64,000 bases of DNA from Ochrobactrum sp. BTU1 (GCA_018798825.1 CP076354.1:806001-870000), one strand, 5' to 3'; shown: positions 28,716 through 38,654, counted from the first letter of the stretch. Notes: generated by a model from the letters alone, not told the origin. Program-made: numbers and translations.

Positions 28716-29048
28716 TCAAGCGGCCTTGGTTGCAATACCCTTATCGGTAAAAAGTGCCTGTAGTTCGCTGGACTGGAACATTTCGCGGATGATGTCGCAA
28801 CCGCCAACAAATTCGCCCTTTACGTAGAGCTGAGGAATGGTTGGCCAGTTGGAGTAATCCTTGATGCCCTGACGGATTTCGTCGGAAGCAAGAACGTTCA
28901 CGCCCTTATAATCGACGCCGATATAGTCGAGAATCTGAACGACCTGACCGGAGAAACCGCACTGTGGGAAACCTGGTGTGCCCTTCATGAACAGCACGAC
29001 GTCGTTGGTCTTCACTTCATTGTCAATGAAATCGTTGATTCCGGTCAT
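28716..29048 (-). CDS. grxD: Monothiol glutaredoxin, Grx4 type
   Basis: The 110-aa protein has the monothiol active site CGFS within [14 protein letters not shown] near residue 29, and the glutathione-binding [19 protein letters not shown] near residue 68. Such proteins carry a glutathione-ligated [2Fe-2S] cluster and deliver or sense iron-sulfur clusters. AAAGGAAC lies before the ATG. A bolA-family gene lies 261 bases upstream on the same strand; Grx4 and BolA proteins form joint Fe-S complexes in other bacteria. Confidence 0.95.
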   Translation of the reverse strand: MTGINDFIDNEVKTNDVVLFMKGTPGFPQCGFSGQVVQILDYIGVDYKGVNVLASDEIRQGIKDYSNWPTIPQLYVKGEFVGGCDIIREMFQSSELQALFTDKGIATKAA

Positions 29049-29309
29049 TTTAGTTCCTTTCAGGATGCCGGTTCAAATCCCGGCCCGCGTAGGGAGAGGT
29101 TCTACCCCAATATAGTAAGCTGAGCTTTGGTAATCACCCTCTAAAGGTGAAAGCAAGTCAAATTAGCGCGAAATCAGGCTGTTTTGGGGGCAACATCTTG
29201 CCGCAGGAAGAAAATCACCGCCCGGATTGTCGTTTCCAAGTGCCATTGCGTGTATTTCAACACTTGGCTAAAGGCTGGAAAGCTCAACCGAGAGCGGTGT
29301 TGGATTAGT

Positions 29310-29543
29310 TTATTCTGGTACGCTGGTCTGGAGGGCAAGGGCGTGAAGCACGCCGCCCATGTTGCCCTTGAGGGCGTCATAGACCATCTGGTGCTGCTGC
29401 ACGCGTGACTTGCCACGGAAACTTTCCGCAACAACTTCCGCCGCATAATGATCTCCGTCTCCGGCAAGGTCGCGGATCGTAACCTTTGCGCCGGGAATAC
29501 CTTCGCGTATCAGTTTTTCGATCTCATGAGCGTCCATAGCCAT
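29310..29543 (-). CDS. bolA: BolA family protein
   Basis: The 77-aa protein starts MAMDAHEIEKLIREGIPGAKV and contains DGDHYAAEVVAESFRGKSRVQQHQMVY, cited here only by GDHYAAEVV and KSRVQQHQMVY, the BolA/IbaG pattern with conserved His. AGGAG lies 8 bases before the ATG at 29543. It lies upstream of grxD on the same strand, supporting an Fe-S cluster partnership. Whether it is the BolA or IbaG/YrbA type is not certain; the short length favours the IbaG-like group. Confidence 0.9.
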   Translation of the reverse strand: MAMDAHEIEKLIREGIPGAKVTIRDLAGDGDHYAAEVVAESFRGKSRVQQHQMVYDALKGNMGGVLHALALQTSVPE

Positions 29544-29651
29544 GCAAAATCTCCTGCCTTTTAGGGCTTCTTCTTGTTCGTTTCGAATCGTAACGCATCA
29601 TCGTGATACGTCAATATTCAACTGTCTAACGTTTAAATTGCCGACAAGCAA

Positions 29652-29681
29652 ACGCCCGGCGCGGTGTTCCCGGCCGGGCGT
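29652..29681 (-). terminator. GC-rich hairpin after purL
   Basis: ACGCCCGGC (29652-29660) pairs with GCCGGGCGT (29673-29681). It lies 30 bases past the purL stop on the minus strand and separates purL from bolA. The following T content is modest (TTTGCTTG). Confidence 0.7.
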
Positions 29682-29710
29682 CAATTGGTAACAGTTCTAA
29701 CCAATAACGT

Positions 29711-31933
29711 TTAGTTGTCGACTGCAGCTTCTCCACTCATGAAGCCCGGGAACCAGCCTTCAAAAGCATTGTTAAGCTCTGCAACTGCTACATCAACCGT
29801 TGCACCGAACTTCAGGCGGTCGCCGCCGACCGTGCCGAGTACACGGAACGGAACGCCAGCACCTTCTGCATTGAGCGCAATGAGTTTCGCCATTTCAGGT
29901 GTTGCTGCAACAACATAACGCGACTGATCTTCGCCAAACAGCGCGGCATGTGGCAGGCCGTCGCCCGCATCAAGAACTGCACCCTTGCCGGACTTGATTG
30001 CCATTTCAGCAACAGCAACGGCAAGACCACCATCGGAGAGGTCGTGACAGGCTGTCACCTGGCCATTGCGGATCGCCGAACGGACGAACTCGCCGTTACG
30101 CTTTTCAAGAGCAAGATCAACCGTTGGAGCAGGGCCATCAGCACGATCAAAAAGATCGCGCAGATAGACTGACTGACCCAAATGGGTGCCGTCGCCGCCC
30201 AGCAGAACCAGCGTGTCGCCATCCTGCATTCCGCCGATCTTGGCCATCTGCGACCAGTCAGGAATGAGGCCGACGCCGGCAATGGTCGGAGTTGGCAGGA
30301 TCGCCTGACCGTTAGTTTCGTTGTAGAGCGATACGTTGCCCGAAACGATTGGGAAATCGAGCGCACGGCAAGCTTCGCCGATACCTTCAATTGCCTTGAC
30401 CAGCTGGCCCATGATTTCCGGCTTTTCAGGATTGCCGAAGTTGAGGTTGTCGGTCGATGCAAGCGGCTCAGCACCGGTTGCGGAAATGTTGCGCCAGCAT
30501 TCGGCAACAGCCTGCTTGCCGCCTTCAAACGGATCAGCTTCGCAATAGCGTGGCGTTACGTCAGACGAGAAAGCGAGTGCCTTGGTGGCGTGACCTTCAA
30601 CGCGGATCACACCAGCATCGCCACCCGGGAGCTGCAGCGAGTTGCCCTGAATGAGTGTGTCATACTGTTCGTAAACCCAGCGGCGCGATGAACCATCCGG
30701 CGAGCCAACGAGCTTGAGCAGCGCATCCGAATAGTCTTCAACCTGTGGCACATTGCTGGCAGGCAGCGGTGCATGCTTGCCCGGTTCCATCCATGGACGA
30801 TCATACTCAGGAGCTTCGTCACCGAGTTCCTTGATCGGAAGGTTTGCAACTTCTTCGCCCTGATGGATGACGCGGAAGCGCAGATCATCAGTAGTCTTGC
30901 CGACGATTGCGAAATCAAGACCCCACTTACGGAAGATCGCCTGTGCTTCTTCTTCCATTTCTGGCTTGAGAACCATGAGCATACGCTCCTGGCTTTCCGA
31001 CAGCATCATTTCGTAAGCTGTCATGTTTACTTCGCGAACCGGAACATGGTCGAGAATGAGCTCGATACCGAGATCGCCCTTCGCACCCATTTCAACGGCA
31101 GAACAGGTGAGACCTGCAGCACCCATATCCTGAATGGCGATAACCGCACCCGAAGCCATCAGCTCAAGGCAGGCTTCCAGAAGGCACTTTTCGGTGAATG
31201 GATCGCCAACCTGAACGGTTGGACGCTTTTCTTCAATCGATTCGTCAAATTCAGCCGATGCCATCGTTGCACCGCCAACGCCATCCCGGCCCGTCTTGGC
31301 ACCGAGATAGACAACCGGCAGGCCAACGCCCTTGGCTTCCGACAGGAAGATGCCGTCATGCTTGGCAAGGCCAGCTGCGAATGCATTGACGAGGATATTG
31401 CCGTTATAGCGCTTGTCGAAGTTCACTTCGCCACCAACGGTCGGAACGCCGAAAGCATTGCCATAACCGCCAACGCCGGAAACAACACCGGAAACAAGGT
31501 GGCGGGTCTTTGGATGGTCAGGCTCACCGAAACGCAGGGCATTCATGGCTGCAATTGGGCGAGCACCCATTGTGAAAACGTCGCGCAGAATGCCGCCAAC
31601 GCCTGTCGCCGCGCCCTGATAAGGCTCGATATACGACGGGTGGTTATGGCTTTCCATCTTGAAGACGACGCAGTCGCCATCGCCAATGTCAACAACGCCA
31701 GCGTTTTCACCCGGACCCTGGATAACGCGTGGCCCGGTTGTCGGGAGAGTACGCAGCCACTTCTTCGACGACTTGTAGGAACAATGTTCATTCCACATGG
31801 CCGAGAAAATGCCGAGCTCCGTGAAGCTTGGTTCGCGTCCGATCAGGTCGAGAATACGCTGATATTCGTCCGGCTTGAGGCCGTGAGCAGAGATAAGTTC
31901 CGGCGTGATGTCGCGCTTATTGGAAATAGTCAT
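29711..31933 (-). CDS. purL: Phosphoribosylformylglycinamidine synthase subunit PurL
   Basis: PurL catalyses the ATP-dependent amidation of FGAR to FGAM in purine synthesis. The 740-aa size marks the small type that needs separate PurQ (glutaminase) and PurS subunits, both found 3.5-4.3 kb away. Landmarks are [16 protein letters not shown] near residue 43, NPxxY-like [21 protein letters not shown] near 94 (quoted only as [11 protein letters not shown]) and [17 protein letters not shown] near 617. It is transcribed alone on the minus strand after a MocR-type gene, with 131 bases between them. Confidence 0.97.
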   Translation of the reverse strand: MTISNKRDITPELISAHGLKPDEYQRILDLIGREPSFTELGIFSAMWNEHCSYKSSKKWLRTLPTTGPRVIQGPGENAGVVDIGDGDCVVFKMESHNHPSYIEPYQGAATGVGGILRDVFTMGARPIAAMNALRFGEPDHPKTRHLVSGVVSGVGGYGNAFGVPTVGGEVNFDKRYNGNILVNAFAAGLAKHDGIFLSEAKGVGLPVVYLGAKTGRDGVGGATMASAEFDESIEEKRPTVQVGDPFTEKCLLEACLELMASGAVIAIQDMGAAGLTCSAVEMGAKGDLGIELILDHVPVREVNMTAYEMMLSESQERMLMVLKPEMEEEAQAIFRKWGLDFAIVGKTTDDLRFRVIHQGEEVANLPIKELGDEAPEYDRPWMEPGKHAPLPASNVPQVEDYSDALLKLVGSPDGSSRRWVYEQYDTLIQGNSLQLPGGDAGVIRVEGHATKALAFSSDVTPRYCEADPFEGGKQAVAECWRNISATGAEPLASTDNLNFGNPEKPEIMGQLVKAIEGIGEACRALDFPIVSGNVSLYNETNGQAILPTPTIAGVGLIPDWSQMAKIGGMQDGDTLVLLGGDGTHLGQSVYLRDLFDRADGPAPTVDLALEKRNGEFVRSAIRNGQVTACHDLSDGGLAVAVAEMAIKSGKGAVLDAGDGLPHAALFGEDQSRYVVAATPEMAKLIALNAEGAGVPFRVLGTVGGDRLKFGATVDVAVAELNNAFEGWFPGFMSGEAAVDN

Positions 31934-32064
31934 GGAGATGAGGGACCCCGTCGCAGGCTGCGGTACCCGGAAACTTCTGCCGAAGGGCGGACACCTAAGG
32001 TTTCAAGGGGCCTCTTTAACCTAACTCTGTTGGAAGCGCGACAGGAAAATGCCGATTTCCCGGC

Positions 32065-33486
32065 TCAAATGCTGCCTTCATAGCCTACTTGTTCATTTTC
32101 CAGCAATTGCCGCAAAGTTGCGAAGCCATTTTCGATCAGATTACGATCCGTCGGTGAGGAAAAAGCAATACGAACCCGGTGGTAAGTTCGATCAATGCGA
32201 CCGGCTTTGAACTCGTCTTCATCGTCGATCAGTAGTCCGTTTTCATAGGCGGCTGCTTTGAATGTACTGGCAAGCCATGGTTCCGGCAGTTTCAGCCAGA
32301 GGATCGGAACATGCGGTGAAGAAACAAAGTCGTAACCGGCGAAGACCTTGCGGGCCAATTGCTCGCGCCATTTGATTTCAGCCGAGCACTTGTCCAGCAG
32401 GGCATTCGCCTGACCTGAAAGTACCATCTGTGCGGTAGTTTCAGCGAGCAGAAACGAAACGCCGCCCGTCATCAGCTTGTGGGTCACGCGTAAACGTTGC
32501 GCGCAATGCGGCGGGCAGGCCACCCAACCGCAGCGCAAGCCAGCCGTTACGGCCTTTGAAAGACTGCCGAGAAGAAATGTGCGTCCCGGTGCAATATCGG
32601 CAATCTTCGGGATATTTGACCGGGTCATAACCCCGTATGTGTCATCTTCAATGAGCCAGACATTGTGTCGAGCCGCGATATTGGCAATCGCCACTCGGCG
32701 CTCATAGGGCATGGTCGCAAGCGTTGGATTGTGGATGCTTGGCATGAGAAACGCCATTGTCGGGTGCTGCTGGTTGCAGACCCGCTCGAATTCTTCCGGG
32801 ATCATGCCATATTCATCGCTCGCGGCAATCGCGACGCGGCGTCCGGCAATTTTCACGGACCGGCTCACTTGTGTGTAAGTGAGATCTTCAAAAACAATCC
32901 TGTCGCCGGGCGAGGTGAAAGCCGTAATCGCCGCAATTGCACCAGCATGTGCGCCGTTGGTGATAACAATATTGCTCGCATCGGCAGGAGCGTTTTCCTG
33001 ATTGAGCCATTGGCGTCCGGCTTCAAGCCAGTGTTGCGGGAAATGTCGCGTGTAGTTGACAACCTCATGCGGGAAATTGCGAATGACAGACGCAATCAGC
33101 GGCTCAAGTATCGTATTTTGTCCGACGTCAGGAGCTGCCGTCGTATCGAAGCGTCCCTTGTCGAGTGGTGCGTCCTGAATACGCGTGCCAGCAATGCCAT
33201 CGCTCGAATAGGCAGGTGGCGCATTCTTGCCGTCGGCCCTGCCAAGCACATAAGTTCCGCGACCAACTTCGCCGGTTACAAGTCCACGCTCATGCGCGAG
33301 AGCATAGGCGCGCCCGATTGTACCGATTGTCACCTTCAGATCATAAGCCAGATTGCGTTGCGGCGGTAGCTTCTGTCCCGCAGGCAAAGTTCCAAGGGCG
33401 ATCGCTTCTTCAATTGCGTCAGCGAGTTGAAGATAGAGTGGGCCGGATTTTCCGGTGAGGTCGGGAAGCCAATTTGTCATGGTCAC
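32065..33486 (-). CDS. MocR-type (GntR/aminotransferase) transcriptional regulator
   Basis: The 473-aa protein has an N-terminal GntR winged helix (residues 15-80: GPLYLQLADAIEEAI, LPPQRNLAYDL, VTIGTIGRAYALAHERGLV) fused to a fold-type I aminotransferase domain. The PLP lysine lies in LLGSLSKAVTAGLRCGW near residue 308, and NGAHAGAIAAI near 177 and LIEDDTYG near 279 are cofactor-site motifs. MocR regulators sense PLP-linked amines or amino acids; the target is not visible. It is divergent from a DUF1127 gene 101 bases away. Confidence 0.92.
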   Translation of the reverse strand: MTMTNWLPDLTGKSGPLYLQLADAIEEAIALGTLPAGQKLPPQRNLAYDLKVTIGTIGRAYALAHERGLVTGEVGRGTYVLGRADGKNAPPAYSSDGIAGTRIQDAPLDKGRFDTTAAPDVGQNTILEPLIASVIRNFPHEVVNYTRHFPQHWLEAGRQWLNQENAPADASNIVITNGAHAGAIAAITAFTSPGDRIVFEDLTYTQVSRSVKIAGRRVAIAASDEYGMIPEEFERVCNQQHPTMAFLMPSIHNPTLATMPYERRVAIANIAARHNVWLIEDDTYGVMTRSNIPKIADIAPGRTFLLGSLSKAVTAGLRCGWVACPPHCAQRLRVTHKLMTGGVSFLLAETTAQMVLSGQANALLDKCSAEIKWREQLARKVFAGYDFVSSPHVPILWLKLPEPWLASTFKAAAYENGLLIDDEDEFKAGRIDRTYHRVRIAFSSPTDRNLIENGFATLRQLLENEQVGYEGSI

Positions 33487-33587
33487 AATATAAGCATTGT
33501 ACCGATATTTGAGTCAATTGTATTTACGTTGCACGCATCAGATTGATGCATAATATCGGCTAAGCCCAGTTTAAAAGGCTCTTTGCT

Positions 33588-33836
33588 ATGACATATACGT
33601 CAGTTAAGCACGATGAAATAGATACAATTGATACAATCAAGACAAGGGAAAGCGATTTTTGTTACGCTTCTCGTTCTGTCTGGCAGCGTTTCATTGAATG
33701 GTGCTCTCTGCGTCTCATGCTGCGCCGCAGCCGCATTGAATTGATTGATCTGACGGACGAGCAGCTTCGCGATATAGGTATTACGCGGAACGAGGCAGAT
33801 GTGGAATCGCGCAAGGTCCGTTTCCACATCCGTTAA
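33588..33836 (+). CDS. DUF1127 family small protein
   Basis: The 82-aa protein ends with the DUF1127 domain: LRLMLRRSRIELIDLTDEQL near residue 43, then RDIGITRNEADVESRKV. The Arg-rich C-terminal domain occurs in small alphaproteobacterial proteins, some of which bind RNA and affect sRNA turnover or phosphate and carbon metabolism. The N-terminal 35 residues are polar and not conserved in type. The ribosome-binding site is weak (AAAAGG about 12 bases upstream). It faces a lipoprotein gene with a gap of 9 bases between stops. Confidence 0.85.
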   Translation: MTYTSVKHDEIDTIDTIKTRESDFCYASRSVWQRFIEWCSLRLMLRRSRIELIDLTDEQLRDIGITRNEADVESRKVRFHIR

Positions 33837-33845
33837 ATTTGAACG

Positions 33846-34253
33846 TCAGCAGCCTTTTTGGCCCGATGCCCAACGATTAATGTCAGCACTGATACGACTG
33901 CTATGACCCTGCTGCATCATCGGGCCAAAGGCTTCAATGCGTGCTGGATTGCCTTCTGCCTGCACAACCAGAAGCGGGCGTCCTGCCAGATTTCGAGCAG
34001 GAACCACCAACATACGTGGACGCCCTGAAAAAGAATTAAGTTCCGGCGCAAATGCATAGCCGCGAAAATCCTTATCATTGGATTTGAACCAACAGCTATT
34101 CGCTCCCACAGCGATCCGCTCCATGGTTGCCAACGCTGCTTTGCTAACACTTGTGGGAGTAGGAGGCGTCGGTTTCGGCGTGCAGGCTGCAAAGAGTGCC
34201 AGAGCAGGCAGTGCAACGAGCGCAATGGTCTTGTTCTTCAAGGAAGGCTCCAT
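33846..34253 (-). CDS. Predicted lipoprotein of unknown function
   Basis: From ATG 34253 the product is 135 aa with a type II signal: NKTIALVALPALALFAAC, giving a lipobox ALFAAC at about residue 23. The mature part starts with a Pro/Thr-rich linker and continues with a compact domain containing SCWFKSNDKDFRGYAF and ending KGC. I do not recognise the family. The frame is open to 34304, but that would place the signal peptide internally. No strong ribosome-binding site is seen before either start. Confidence 0.75.
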   Translation of the reverse strand: MEPSLKNKTIALVALPALALFAACTPKPTPPTPTSVSKAALATMERIAVGANSCWFKSNDKDFRGYAFAPELNSFSGRPRMLVVPARNLAGRPLLVVQAEGNPARIEAFGPMMQQGHSSRISADINRWASGQKGC

Positions 34254-34319
34254 AAGAACGTTTTCGGCAAGACCAACAAAAGAGTGGCTTGCCGATAAAC
34301 GCATAGAAACAATGTGTTA

Positions 34320-34345
34320 AAGCGCATTTTCAAAAATGCGCTTTC
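34320..34345 (-). terminator. Intrinsic terminator of the GST gene
   Basis: AAAGCGCATTTT and AAAATGCGCTTT form a near-perfect hairpin around one or two loop bases. It follows the minus-strand GST stop by about 17 bases and lies ahead of the lipoprotein gene. Confidence 0.7.
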
Positions 34346-34361
34346 TATTGGACGGGATAAT

Positions 34362-35009
34362 TCAGGCAAGCTGCGGCATGAAAGCCTTTAACCCGTCACT
34401 CATCTCATTCCATATGAGTTCGAACGCAGGGTCCTGCTTTGCTTTCACCGCATATGTGTCGAATTTTGGGTAAGCAGCCAGCAAATCGTCTTTCCCCGAA
34501 AGCTTCTTGAGTGGCTCCATGAGGAAGCGTACTGGCAGCAGCCATGCATCGGCAAGTGTCGGCGCATCGTTGAGTGCAAAATCGTGATCGGTGAGACGGG
34601 ATTCAACCACGCTCAAGCCTTTGTGGAGCTTGGTAAACAGCCGCTCGATAGTGGCCTGGTCCCTTTCAGGCTTGCTCTGAAGAATGAAGAGTTTCATCGC
34701 AGGGCCGAGAACTTCCAGCTCCGTCACACGCGCCAGAAGGCGGATCAGAGCACGCTCGCGCGGGCTGCCGGGCAGAACGGGAGTGTCCGGAAAATGGTCT
34801 TCCAGATATTCCGCAATGACAGCTGCTTCAAACAATGTCTCGCCAGAGCCGGTAATCAGCACCGGGACACGCTTTAAAGGTGTCACATGAATGAAGTCTT
34901 CGGGAAATGGATAGGGGAGGTTAATAGGTTTGAACGGCAGTTCCTTGAGATAAAGAACACCGCGCACAAAAGCGGAATAGGGGGAGAGTGGGCGTGAATA
35001 TAACTGCAT
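34362..35009 (-). CDS. Glutathione S-transferase family protein
   Basis: The 215-aa protein starts MQLYSRPLSPYSAFVRGVLY, the thioredoxin-fold N-domain with a catalytic Ser/Tyr site, and contains VPVLITGSGETLFEAAVIAEYLE near residue 50 (quoted as the GSH-binding region VPVLITGSGETLFEAAVI). The C-terminal half is all-helical. Substrate is unknown. ATG 35009 fits the family start; the frame is open to 35057. A Bru-RS-like repeat lies 75 bases upstream. Confidence 0.87.
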   Translation of the reverse strand: MQLYSRPLSPYSAFVRGVLYLKELPFKPINLPYPFPEDFIHVTPLKRVPVLITGSGETLFEAAVIAEYLEDHFPDTPVLPGSPRERALIRLLARVTELEVLGPAMKLFILQSKPERDQATIERLFTKLHKGLSVVESRLTDHDFALNDAPTLADAWLLPVRFLMEPLKKLSGKDDLLAAYPKFDTYAVKAKQDPAFELIWNEMSDGLKAFMPQLA

Positions 35010-35082
35010 CGATATCGTTCCCCGATTCGGTTTACTCAGGAAGTATCTATCGATCAAGCTGCCACGATTTTGTGCGTGGCGC

Positions 35083-35287
35083 TAGAGCGCATTCCGAAAA
35101 GTGGGATCGGTTTTCGAAACCAGATGCGCGTAGAAACAAAAATATCGAGAGGTTTCAACGCTTCGATATCAACTGGAACTGCTCCAGAGTGTCGTGTGCC
35201 TTATTGGATCAGAAAGATCGCTCTAAGACTCTGTTTTTACAGCATAATTTATCTTAGATCGAGTCGATTTTAAGGAACTATGCTCTA
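35083..35287. repeat. Bru-RS-like palindromic repeat, long composite copy (copy 2)
   Basis: It opens TAGAGCGCATTCCGAAAAG, followed by GGTTTTCG and AGATGCGCGTAGAAACAAA shared with copies at 23302 and 52991, then differs and closes with AAGGAACTATGCTCTAG. The internal part TTTCAACGCTTCGATATCAA is not shared, so this may be an element with an insert or two nested elements. Confidence 0.7.
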
Positions 35288-35348
35288 GGTCCTGAAAGGA
35301 CTGTTCTCTTTTGCGGCCCCAATTGTGCATCTCGTTTATGCAATAAAA

Positions 35349-35378
35349 AATGGCCTCCGTTATTCAACGAAGGCCATT
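35349..35378 (-). terminator. Intrinsic terminator of purQ
   Basis: AATGGCCT (35349-35356) pairs with AGGCCATT (35371-35378), and an inner CGTT/AACG pair extends the stem. The A-run at 35344-35350 gives the T-run on the minus strand. It lies 28 bases past the purQ stop. Confidence 0.88.
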
Positions 35379-35405
35379 TAATCTGCTTGGTCGAGCTTTA
35401 AAGCT

Positions 35406-36077
35406 TTAAGCTGCGATACCCAATGCGCCTGCAAAAAGTGCACGGCCGTCATCGCCGCCATGTGCACCTTCGATCAGGTTTTCAGGATGTGGCATCATGC
35501 CGAGAACATTGCCGCGCGCATTGACGATGCCCGCAATGTCATTGACCGAACCGTTCGGATTGGTGCCGTCTGCATAACGGAACACAACCTGGCCTTCGCC
35601 TTCGACCCGCTTCAGTGTTTCTGCATCAGCAAAATAGTTGCCGTCATGATGGGCAACCGGGCAACGGATGATCTGGCCTGGCTGATAACCGCGTGTGAAC
35701 GAGGTATTCGCATTGCTGACTTCGAGCTTCACTTCGCGGCAGACGAACTTCAGCGACGTGTTGCGCATCAGCGCACCTGGCAGCATTCCTGCTTCGACGA
35801 GAATCTGGAAGCCGTTGCAGACGCCAATAACCATGACACCCTTGTCGGCCTTCTCGCGAATGGCCTGCATTACCGGCATACGCGCTGCAATTGCACCGCA
35901 ACGCAGGTAATCGCCATAAGAGAAACCGCCGGGAATCAGGATCAGATCAACATCATCGGGGATGCTCGTGTCTGTCTGCCATACGGTGATTGGTGCCTGA
36001 CCGGAAATCTTAGTGATGGCCGCAATCATGTCGCGGTCACGGTTGAGGCCCGGAAGAAGAACGACTGCTGCTTTCAT
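35406..36077 (-). CDS. purQ: Phosphoribosylformylglycinamidine synthase subunit PurQ (glutaminase)
   Basis: PurQ releases ammonia from glutamine for PurL. The 223-aa class I amidotransferase has the nucleophile Cys in [19 protein letters not shown] near residue 87 and the His/Glu pair in [11 protein letters not shown] near residue 196. It begins [16 protein letters not shown]. purS lies 93 bases upstream on the same strand, so purS-purQ are likely co-transcribed. PurL is encoded 3.5 kb further left. Confidence 0.97.
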   Translation of the reverse strand: MKAAVVLLPGLNRDRDMIAAITKISGQAPITVWQTDTSIPDDVDLILIPGGFSYGDYLRCGAIAARMPVMQAIREKADKGVMVIGVCNGFQILVEAGMLPGALMRNTSLKFVCREVKLEVSNANTSFTRGYQPGQIIRCPVAHHDGNYFADAETLKRVEGEGQVVFRYADGTNPNGSVNDIAGIVNARGNVLGMMPHPENLIEGAHGGDDGRALFAGALGIAA

Positions 36078-36170
36078 GGCGTTTTACGTCTCTTTGAATT
36101 TGAGTGCCCTTCAAACCCGCTGTGAAGCGGTGTGAAGGCGCGCAAAAAACTATACTTAAGCCGCAGCGCG

Positions 36171-36413
36171 TCAGGCGATGACGATTGCGTAATCTTCAAT
36201 AACCGTGTTGGCGAGCAGCTTCTCGCACATGGCCTTGATTTCGGCTTCAGCTTTCGCCTTGTCCGAGCCTTCGAGTTCGAGATCGAAGACCTTGCCCTGA
36301 CGGGCGGAATTGATGCCTTCGAAGCCCAGGCTGCCGAGCGCGCCGACAATAGCTTTGCCCTGCGGGTCGAGAACGCCGTTTTTCAGTGTAACGGTGACGC
36401 GTGCCTTGATCAC
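36171..36413 (-). CDS. purS: Phosphoribosylformylglycinamidine synthase subunit PurS
   Basis: PurS is the small adaptor that bridges PurL and PurQ in the three-part FGAM synthase. The 80-aa protein begins MIKARVTVTLKNGVLDPQGKAIVGALGSLGFEG (quoted as TLKNGVLDPQGKAI), the PurS signature, and ends with ANTVIEDYAI. It lies between purC and purQ on the minus strand. A terminator-like hairpin separates it from purC. Confidence 0.95.
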   Translation of the reverse strand: MIKARVTVTLKNGVLDPQGKAIVGALGSLGFEGINSARQGKVFDLELEGSDKAKAEAEIKAMCEKLLANTVIEDYAIVIA

Positions 36414-36451
36414 TCTGTAGTTCCTGCTGATTTAATTTAACAACAATGAAA

Positions 36452-36480
36452 ACAGCCCGGAACGCGAGTTACCGGGCTGT
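36452..36480 (-). terminator. Hairpin between purC and purS
   Basis: ACAGCCCGG (36452-36460) pairs with CCGGGCTGT (36472-36480), and TTTTC follows on the minus strand. It lies 8 bases after the purC stop and 38 bases before purS, so it may end or attenuate the purC transcript. Confidence 0.8.
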
Positions 36481-36488
36481 GCGGATCT

Positions 36489-37253
36489 TTACTTCACAAG
36501 CGTAGGGCCGGAAGGACGGGGCGTGTCGTTCTCGTTCATGATGCCGAGACGGCGCGCTACTTCCTGATAGGCCTCAACCAGCCCGCCCATATCGCGGCGG
36601 AAACGGTCCTTATCGAGCTTGTCATTTGTGTTGACATCCCAAAGGCGCGCCGAGTCTGGCGAAATTTCGTCGGCAACGACGATGCGCATCATGTCGCCTT
36701 CAAACAGACGTCCGCATTCCATCTTGAAATCAACAAGCTGGATGCCGATGCCCAGGAACAGACCGGTGAGGAAGTCGTTGACGCGGATGGCGAGAGCCAT
36801 GATGTCGTCGATTTCCTGCGGGCTGGCCCAGCCGAAAGCGGTGATGTGTTCTTCGGTGACCATTGGGTCATCGAGGGCGTCTGCCTTGTAATAGAACTCG
36901 ATGATCGAGCGGGGCAGAACCGTGCCTTCTTCGAGGCCCAGACGCTTGGACATCGAGCCTGCGGCGACGTTGCGAACAACGACTTCAAGCGGGATGATCT
37001 CAACTTCCTTGATCAGCTGCTCACGCATGTTGAGGCGGCGGATGAAGTGGGTTGGAATACCAATGCGGTTCAGCTGGGTGAAAATGTGCTCGGAGATGCG
37101 GTTGTTCAACACGCCTTTTCCGTCAACAACTTCATGCTTCTTCGCGTTGAACGCGGTTGCGTCATCTTTGAAGAACTGGACAAGAGTACCGGGTTCAGGG
37201 CCTTCATAAAGAATCTTGGCCTTGCCCTCGTAAATACGGCGGCGACGGTTCAT
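36489..37253 (-). CDS. purC: SAICAR synthase
   Basis: PurC joins CAIR and aspartate to form SAICAR in purine synthesis. The 254-aa protein begins [20 protein letters not shown], the nucleotide-binding start, and has SGIPTHF-like [11 protein letters not shown] near residue 62, [14 protein letters not shown] near 86 and the signature [14 protein letters not shown] near 177. Its stop is followed by a hairpin and then purS. The N-terminal MNRRRR is slightly extended relative to many homologues. Confidence 0.96.
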   Translation of the reverse strand: MNRRRRIYEGKAKILYEGPEPGTLVQFFKDDATAFNAKKHEVVDGKGVLNNRISEHIFTQLNRIGIPTHFIRRLNMREQLIKEVEIIPLEVVVRNVAAGSMSKRLGLEEGTVLPRSIIEFYYKADALDDPMVTEEHITAFGWASPQEIDDIMALAIRVNDFLTGLFLGIGIQLVDFKMECGRLFEGDMMRIVVADEISPDSARLWDVNTNDKLDKDRFRRDMGGLVEAYQEVARRLGIMNENDTPRPSGPTLVK

Positions 37254-37497
37254 GGCTTTTCTCGGATTTCCAAAAATGTGATGATCGGCTTTTGCCGCTA
37301 TTCTCGCGGGCTACGTATAGCAATTGTGGGCTTTTAACAATCCTGCTTTGTACCCGTTCCCCCGTTTTAAGCGTTTCAGAGCCAGATAAATCAATAAAGT
37401 GACTTTTGGCTCTTGTATAATCTTGCGCCCCTTGCCAGCTTTAGGCAAGAGAACGGTTGACGATCTCACATAACTTAAAGTCTTGGGAGTTGTATGA

Positions 37498-37821
37498 ATG
37501 GCCACTGGCATGGATGATCGCCGCAACGCATTTGAAAGCAAATTCGCACTGGATGCAGAACTTCGCTTCAAGGCAGAGGCTCGCCGTAACAAGATCCTCG
37601 GCCTCTGGGCTGCACAGCTTCTTGGCAAGCACGATGCAGACGCTGATGCCTATGCTCGTGAAGTTGTTGCCGCTGACTTTGAAGAAGCTGGCGATGAAGA
37701 CGTTTTCCGCAAACTACGCGCCGATTTCGATGCGGCAGATGTGAAGGTAACGGACGAAACCATTCGCGAGAAAATGTTTGCTTTCCTTGAGGAAGCGATC
37801 CAGCAGGTTCAGAAAGACTAA
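37498..37821 (+). CDS. DUF1476 protein, ATP synthase inhibitory zeta-subunit type
   Basis: The 107-aa protein starts MATGMDDRRNAFESKFALD and is highly charged and helical, with KAEARRNKILGLWAAQLLG near residue 24 and REKMFAFLEEAIQQV near the end. This matches DUF1476, whose member in Paracoccus inhibits the F1-ATPase (zeta subunit). The N-terminal segment is the inhibitory part in that protein; inhibition here is inferred from family. It is a single gene divergent from purC and closed by a strong terminator. Confidence 0.88.
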   Translation: MATGMDDRRNAFESKFALDAELRFKAEARRNKILGLWAAQLLGKHDADADAYAREVVAADFEEAGDEDVFRKLRADFDAADVKVTDETIREKMFAFLEEAIQQVQKD

Positions 37822-37832
37822 CTCGTAGTATA

Positions 37833-37871
37833 AAGGGCGGAAATGCAAAATGCGTTTCCGCCCTTAGTTTT
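37833..37871 (+). terminator. Intrinsic terminator of the DUF1476 gene
   Basis: AAGGGCGGAAA (37833-37843) pairs with TTTCCGCCCTT (37855-37865) and is followed by a run of T residues ending near 37874. Confidence 0.9.
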
Positions 37872-37892
37872 TTGTAATGCAGGGGAATAAGC

Positions 37893-38654
37893 ATGTCTTT
37901 GTCTTCGCGTCTTCGTGCCGGAGAAACAGTTCTTTCCGCGTGGTCATCTCTACCGGAAGCACTGACAGTTGAAGTTCTGGCGCACAGCTCCTTTGAAGCA
38001 GTTACGCTTGATATGCAGCATGGCGGCCATGATGAGCAGAGCGTGTTGCGCAGTCTCGGATTGATCCTCAATGCTGGTAAGCCGCCAGTCGTTCGTATCC
38101 CGGTTGGTCGCTTCGATATGGCAAGCCGCGCGCTCGATTTTGGTGCACAGGCCGTGATTGCGCCAATGATCAACTCGGTTGAAGACGCGCGTAAGTTTGC
38201 AGCCGCAATGAAGTACCCGCCGATTGGCGAGCGTTCATGGGGTGTTTTCCGCGCCAATGCTGATTACGGAGCGCCGGGCTCGAACGATTATCTCGTAACC
38301 GCCAATCAGGACACGCTGGCTTTCGCCATGATCGAAACGCGCGATGCCTATGATGCGCTGGATGCGATTCTTGACGTGCGCGGTATCGATGGCGTTTTCG
38401 TAGGTCCTGCCGACTTCTCGATTGCCTGGAGCAATGGCCGTGAAGCCAATCCGGATTCCGAAGCGATCATCGAGCCAGTGAGCATCATCGCTCGTAAGGC
38501 CGCAGCTGCTGGAAAATTCGCTGGCATTTATTCGCCGTCAGCAGAGTTCGCACGGCGCTACATCCCGCTTGGCTTCCAGTTCCTGACACTTGGAAACGAT
38601 AGCGGCTATCTGCGCCTCGGCGCAAAAACGCTCGTTGACGCTGTCCGGGCTTAA
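37893..38654 (+). CDS. HpcH/HpaI-family aldolase
   Basis: The 253-aa protein has the HpaI-type metal-dependent aldolase pattern: TLDMQHGGHDE near residue 48 with the catalytic His, FAMIETRDAYDAL near 147 with a metal-binding Glu, and VFVGPADFS near 170 with a metal-binding Asp. The family cleaves or forms 2-keto-3-deoxy acids with pyruvate as one partner. The exact substrate is not evident from neighbours. It ends at a strong terminator. Confidence 0.9.
   Translation: MSLSSRLRAGETVLSAWSSLPEALTVEVLAHSSFEAVTLDMQHGGHDEQSVLRSLGLILNAGKPPVVRIPVGRFDMASRALDFGAQAVIAPMINSVEDARKFAAAMKYPPIGERSWGVFRANADYGAPGSNDYLVTANQDTLAFAMIETRDAYDALDAILDVRGIDGVFVGPADFSIAWSNGREANPDSEAIIEPVSIIARKAAAAGKFAGIYSPSAEFARRYIPLGFQFLTLGNDSGYLRLGAKTLVDAVRA

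Larger units (their letters stand above)
35010..35405. other. 396-base gap between GST and purQ genes
   Basis: The gap holds the long repeat copy (35083-35287) and the purQ terminator (35349-35378). It contains no ORF with a credible start. Confidence 0.7.

Noticed and set aside
29070..29080. GGTTCAAATCC, a tRNA T-loop-like sequence upstream of grxD
   Set aside because: The flanks do not give a proper 5-bp T stem, and no acceptor or anticodon arms can be drawn around it.
30773..32083. 436-aa open frame on the plus strand over purL
   Set aside because: It is antisense to the full-length purL gene and shows no domain; codon structure of purL explains the lack of stops.
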